In this document: positions 58,562 to 64,000 of the stretch, one piece after another
How positions within the stretch are numbered: position 1 is the first letter of the stretch
Layout of the letters: each line of letters begins with the position of its first letter
DNA from: Branchiostoma floridae
Lineage: Eukaryota > Chordata > Leptocardii > Amphioxiformes > Branchiostomatidae
Assembly: GCF_000003815.2 (NCBI RefSeq)
Contig: NC_049980.1
Span: forward strand, 13,998,638 to 14,062,637
DNA length: 64,000 nucleotides
Reading direction: 5' to 3'
Notes under the pieces: generated by a model
What the model was told of the DNA's origin: nothing
Database searches by the model: none
The model's input: the letters and a program-made list of their open reading frames with translations, nothing else
Program-made: the position numbers and the translations under genes

Positions 58562-61500
58562 ATTCTTTGCCAGCTAGTATTAGATTAGTAAGTTGCTTGT
58601 CCAAAGTTATTCCTGGTAACGTTTTGCTTCATTGCGCCTTTATCCTTCTATGAAAAGTGCTTGAAGAGTTATTAGAAATTGAATGGTCGACCGGCTACAT
58701 ATATTGGGGCATTGATTCATAATATCCGGAGCTGTATCACGATTAACCGTCGTTTATGGGAGCAATGAAATTACACAATGACACGTGAAGAGGAACATAG
58801 TGATGACGTAGTAAATAAAACCAATGGCCTATACGAAAATTATAAATGAAATAGTCAGGTTTAGGAAAACTATTTTGAGGATCGAAATCATTTTCAGCTT
58901 TTAATGTAAATGGCTCACGTACAGTCTTATTAGTTCGGGAATAGCGGGGACTGTAATTGCAGTTTTCCTTTGTCGTAACTTGGTCACTGAAAATTCTATG
59001 TCCCCATTGGGACTCAGCACCTGAGAGGTGTGCGGAAACTCGTTAAAACTTTATCAGTGTGCAGATACCGATTTCCAGCGATCACAGTTTTTGTACTTTG
59101 AGATTTAGTGCACCAGGAGTGCTTTGTCAACGAAACTGAGACATTGGATCTGTTCCGAATTAGGGGTTAGACTGTCGTTAGAAAGTTAATGGCGAATCAG
59201 GGTGATACCACGCTCCGGTAGGACTGCAGCATGCTGACTGGCATGTCCCGGTATTTCCCATGGGGCAGGGCTATTATCCACAGGTCATTATAAACTACAC
59301 CAGCTGCATATGATCAGGCAGAGAACGGAATTAAAAAGAAACTCTACATTCACCAACGCATTTCACCACACACTTGGTAGCTATTGCCAGTCTTCCATTT
59401 TCATTTTCGTTTCACTACTGTTGTTATTTTTACCCTATTTTACCCTGCGACTTTCATCGTGATATACATAACATGTACAAATGAAGAGCAAGAACTTTGC
59501 GGGATCTTTGTGGGATCTTTGGGCGCATTGGTTCTTCCAAATAAATATATGCTATTCAGCCATCAGATATGCTGACAAGTGCTTTTTAAGGCGATTCAGA
59601 GTTAGATCATTGTTATCATTATGGATCATTTATGAATTTAGCTCTTAAATCTTAGATATCTGGGTTGGGAGACAGCAAATCAGTTCCTTTCAACTACTCA
59701 GGTCCCATGAAATCAGGCAGAAAAGTTTAAGGCAGCAATGATATGTTATTACTGATGTACTTCCCTTCACCTTAGCCATGTCGGATACCTACATTTGCTA
59801 TGTAGGATACCGTCTACAGTCCCGTTAGAAAACATTGCATGTATGGAAAAACTTGTCATAAATATGTGGATACAAGTTGTCTAAGAGGCTCAATAGAGGC
59901 CATTTTGGTTCCCTTTTTATACAGCTGCACAAACTTTGTATTATATCTACACCTCCAGAATGAATCTGTGCTTTCTGTATGTCAATAGAAGGAATAAATC
60001 GTGCAATGTAGGTTTCTTGACATGACATGTGAACGCCAGCCGCAGCTGCTTGATTCTGAGAATTTTATTGACTCTAACTTCTGATGTTGGTGTCATTAAG
60101 CTTATCTTTCTCGCGCAAATTCAATCACGGAAAACTTGCAACAAAATATGGAATGTTTCTCTGCCGCTGGCAATTGTGTGATCCATCTTTCTCTTGTGAT
60201 TCGTGTATCGAGAACAAATCAGCATCACTGGTATTGATGCAAACACATCCACAGCCTCCAGGCGATTCTCCACGAGAATACTGAGATAACATGGTGATGA
60301 AATGGTGCCTGAACCACAGCGAGAAGTGTATCATCTAGTGCCTGTGCTTTCTCTCGCCTTATTTCCTTTGATCAATGCCATGGATCCATTCTTCTTGATC
60401 GGATCTTGTTCTTTCCTCAGGAATCGTGTAGTAGTGATGATGGACATACGTCTTTCTATATTTGAATTAACTTTATCGCTCGACAATCGCACATATTGAT
60501 GTGTATGACGACAACTACTTACAACAATACTACAATCCTGATCTTTCCTACACATCTAGAGCATCCAATATTACAAATGTCAGTTATATCATGAATCATA
60601 TCATAGTCATGATTGGATGACTTGGTCCCACATTTGGAATGAAATCGAAGGAAATTGCATGACCTATATATGCAGATTTAGGAGTTAGACATGATAAATG
60701 TCATGGAAAAGATCGGTCTGTATACCAGAAAGGGGAAGTGTGTCTTCGTTATGATTATCTTCATTTATGTGCGGAGACGCCCGCTCATTAAACACTGCAT
60801 TAAACTTCATGATAAGATGCAGCTGTAGAATGAAATCACCAAAAGTCTATGACATGGAACGACCAAAACTGTTTATTTCTGCCACAACTTGCTGCACAGG
60901 TAGATTGAAATTTCCTTGATGTCGAAGTGTCATGTGCCTGGAGTATAAAACGTTACAGTTTGCGTCATTCTGGAATGGTTTGTGACGCACTCGGCACAGA
61001 GCAAACTAGAATAACCTTATTGGCCCCCAACTGTGACGAAAGTAGAGATCTTGGCTGCAACTATTGCCAAGTTCCTTTCCATCGACACATATATATTTTT
61101 GGTTTTATATCCAATCCATTTCATTCTCACAAAATAATAAGGACGTATATCTATGACCAACTACTGCTGGGTTATAGCATTGAACGGTTTCCATGGTACT
61201 CGTTCATCAAGCTTTCTTCCGAGACATCAAGATGGAAATTGTTTCAGTGAAATATTTTCGTAATCTTTAATTTACAATCATGAAATTGCTAATGGTTATT
61301 AATGTCTAGTATAATTGACGACATGGATTATAAGCATTTGTAGGTTTCAGCTCCATATCATTTTTATCACTTTTGGATACGTACGAATCTGTTTGTTTTC
61401 TGCTTCATTAGGTTTTATCGTCGGCTTGGAATTTGGCAGGTGTACGATGAAGTTTCGTGAGGGCTCTGCACTTTACGATTGCATATGCACCTCCATGGAC

Positions 61501-64000
61501 CGTCAATCTCTCACGCGCTGGGATGATTGCTTTTGCTGATACATATCAGCCCAAAACGAATTAGATTTGAAGGTGAACCTTCCCTATTCGTTCCAATTTT
61601 CTCTGCCCACATCGGGTAGACGTGATGGGTGGAGTGGGAGTCTCCTGTTAGTAAAAACATCCAACCTGTCATGACGGCACAATAACTGAGAGATACGTCG
61701 GTACAAGTCACAAACTCATCCTAACAAGAACTTAACACAAATATGTCTGTGTCTGGGTGATCAAAGTTCAATGACACCCTCTCTCTGCACAGCGATCAAA
61801 AAGTTTACAGATCCTTAATGCAGAATGAATATTGTTTGAATTTTACATTATGTTTTGGTCGTCTTTAACGCCGTGTATCATATCATAAAGGGTTACACAG
61901 GTCCTATGTTGAGTTGATCGCTCAAGGATCGCCTTCTAGTGAGAAGGGAGCGGTTCCAGTAGATTATGTACATGTGGTTGAATTCCTTCTTCCTAACGCA
62001 TCTGGTACATATTGGCTGATTAAATCTCAGTAGAGCAAATACCATACGAGTTATACCTTGACTTTTCCGTGGGGTGGAGGAACGTTGGTACATGGCGGAA
62101 TGACACTGTCATAGAATAAACTTCAATTCTTTAATCATTTGTACTTGTAAAACAAATTTGAAGTCTAGATAAAGCAAATGGTAAGATGATGTATATGATT
62201 TGTGGTACACGTACCTTAGATACAGACATGTATTGCAGCTTGTAACCCCAATGACACCAAAACAACATTTGCTGATTACATTCTACCTTCATAACTATTA
62301 TTCAGTGAACTTAATAACCGTACGTTTGTACAAATATCTTCTGGTGTTATTGACCATCAAATCTTACAAATCATACTTCTATTCATGCCTCCAGGTAATC
62401 AGATCAGATTCCCTCGATGACGTCACATTGAACACAGCACTACCGCTTGTGAAAAACCTTATTTTGAAAATCAAATATTATAATAATCACTGTTCTCAAA
62501 AGAGCATTCCGGGCGGAAAGAGTTATCACCCCATGTAAGCAATCTAGATTTAAACAGGCGGACTCATTTTTACTTGCGAATGCCTCGACCACATTTCTGT
62601 CTTTTTTTTCAAAGTAACGTAATGGAAAAAAGCGACCCTCGTATAAATGATTTGATTTCTTGTGCAAACAAGTACATTTATGGTGCAGTCAATCGTTTCA
62701 TTGTAGGAGCTTTGCACGATAATTGGCTCCTTCAAACAAAGTACAGTGAGGCATTAAGGTTAGAGATCCAATAGATAACAGCATATTCCGGTGTCTCTGA
62801 GACCAGGATTATGCTTCAACATAATATTTTTAAACAGAAAGTATCTTTGTCGACTATAGCATAACGAGTTGTTAGTAAGTAGTACCACATCACAACATTT
62901 AAGATTTGGCGCTTTTTGGGATGAAGTAACTTTTTTTCGGACGTCACAAATCGATAACAGTACTTTGAACACCGGCGTCGTTGCCAAAGGCAGCTGCAGG
63001 ATCTCCCCATAAGATAAAACAAAGCTGTTAGAGCTGAAAGGCCGACAAACCTTCCCTATCTGTGATGAAATCTTAGTCTCTTAAATGAACGTCTGTTTTT
63101 CTAGCTAGAGCCTGTCGTTTGTCACCCGCAGTCGTATATATGGCACAGCGGAACTGACCGTTTTAGACTGGCAAGGGTGTTCTCAAACGCAATTGACTAT
63201 TTACTGGTGTGATACCTGACTAGTCCAATTGGTGCCGGGAAAAATAAGCGTATTTCAGATATATACTGATACCTTACATGATAACATGACAAAAAGGTCA
63301 CTCAAATACATGTCACGTGATTGTTTATGATTCTAAATGTAGGATAGGTTAATCTTGTATAAATTGTTGTTTGATATTTGCTGTTACGTAAGTATCATGT
63401 AATCCAAGGCAAAAAACCATGTACAAGGATATTGTAAGTGACCGACTGATACATATGTGGAAGTCCATTGCGTCCTGTGGTGTGTTTTATTTCCTATTTC
63501 CCAGAGGAACACCATTAATTCAACAAATCTGCAGGGATCTCTCTTAACAAGTGCCACGGGAAGTGGGGCAAGCTGAAGGTTTGCCTGAATAGCAGCTTTT
63601 AAGACATAATTACTATTTATACCGAGTAAATTGTGTCTCCAGACGCACGACTTAGCAGCTTGGCTGACCTTCACGGTTATTCCAGAAGTGCTAACTGATT
63701 GCCTTTACTCCACATGTCATTGCGTGTGAAGTGCCGTCCTCTCTCAGTAATGATTTTGGAAAATTGGTGCAAATCCGGCCCTAACAACTGCCTGCATCGA
63801 ATATCCTACTTGGTGGGTAGCTTGCTTCATGGACACGCATAAACTTTACCGTGTTGTCAAGCCTATAAACTGCTATCTCCGCTTGTAATCCCTCGTAATA
63901 ACCTAGGCTGTGTTCGGTGGTATGGAACAAACTTTGCCTCAGTAAAGATTTTGATTAATAGGGCACATATGTAGCAAGACCTGCCCAGAATGGAGAGGAA

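Larger units (their letters stand above)
57271..64000. other. right-hand region, no gene recognised
   Basis: Contains a 100-N gap (58462-58561) and a small palindromic MITE (58316-58430). A perfect CRE word TGACGTCA sits at about 62419, with no gene tied to it. Many short open frames, none with domain-like sequence. Confidence 0.45.

Noticed and set aside
62200-62538. 112-codon plus-strand frame containing a CRE word
   Set aside because: Low-complexity AT-rich coding, no recognisable domain. A single TGACGTCA is not evidence of a gene.
1-64000. CRISPR array, prokaryotic operon or defence island
   Set aside because: No short regularly spaced repeats with unique spacers, no ribosome-binding-site-led gene clusters. 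Spliced genes show that the DNA is from an animal nucleus.

Overview
The window is eukaryotic, from an animal genome assembly. It is AT-rich, has spliced genes with long introns and consensus GT/AG junctions, six runs of N, and many short DNA-transposon relics. The two genes I can read are both animal families with vertebrate-like sequence. Together with repeat types I associate with lancelets and many TACATGTA-type words, this suggests an amphioxus (Branchiostoma) scaffold. The organism call is inference, not proof.

Layout: (1) 396-4936, minus strand: a complete five-exon BTB-BACK-Kelch gene (about 635 aa) of the KLHL24/KLHL6/KLHL35 type, with a 14-nt first coding exon. (2) 4937-15390: intergenic DNA holding a TA-flanked MITE (6607-7271), a frameshifted LINE reverse-transcriptase tail (7375-8060), an identical 317-bp direct repeat around an assembly gap (10281-11341), a GCGCGTTAAAA-rich inverted-repeat element (13466-14071) and a second LINE tail scrap. 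(3) 15391-52515, plus strand: a complete nine-coding-exon endosomal Qa-SNARE, syntaxin-7/12 type (292 aa), spread over 37 kb. Its introns hold nearly all the remaining repeats: a four-copy array of about 150 bp, a MITE at 18357-19727, another at 20552-21096, a LINE tail, a 555-bp MITE with an 8-bp target duplication, a 3.35-kb fold-back element whose centre is an assembly gap, and a 1.8-kb hAT-like element with an 8-bp target duplication. (4) 52516-64000: the syntaxin 3' UTR, then mostly anonymous DNA with duplicated blocks near a gap, one possible TATA promoter plus first exon (56680-56860), a tRNA-derived SINE-like repeat and a small palindromic MITE.

The two genes are divergently arranged but about 10 kb apart, and nothing shows that they work together. 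One is a predicted CUL3 ubiquitin-ligase adaptor and the other a membrane-fusion SNARE. I found no CRISPR array, operon, defence system or other new multi-gene system. The most unusual object is the TTAA-bounded fold-back element at 40409-43763, with arms of at least 994 bp built partly from 185-bp tandem units.
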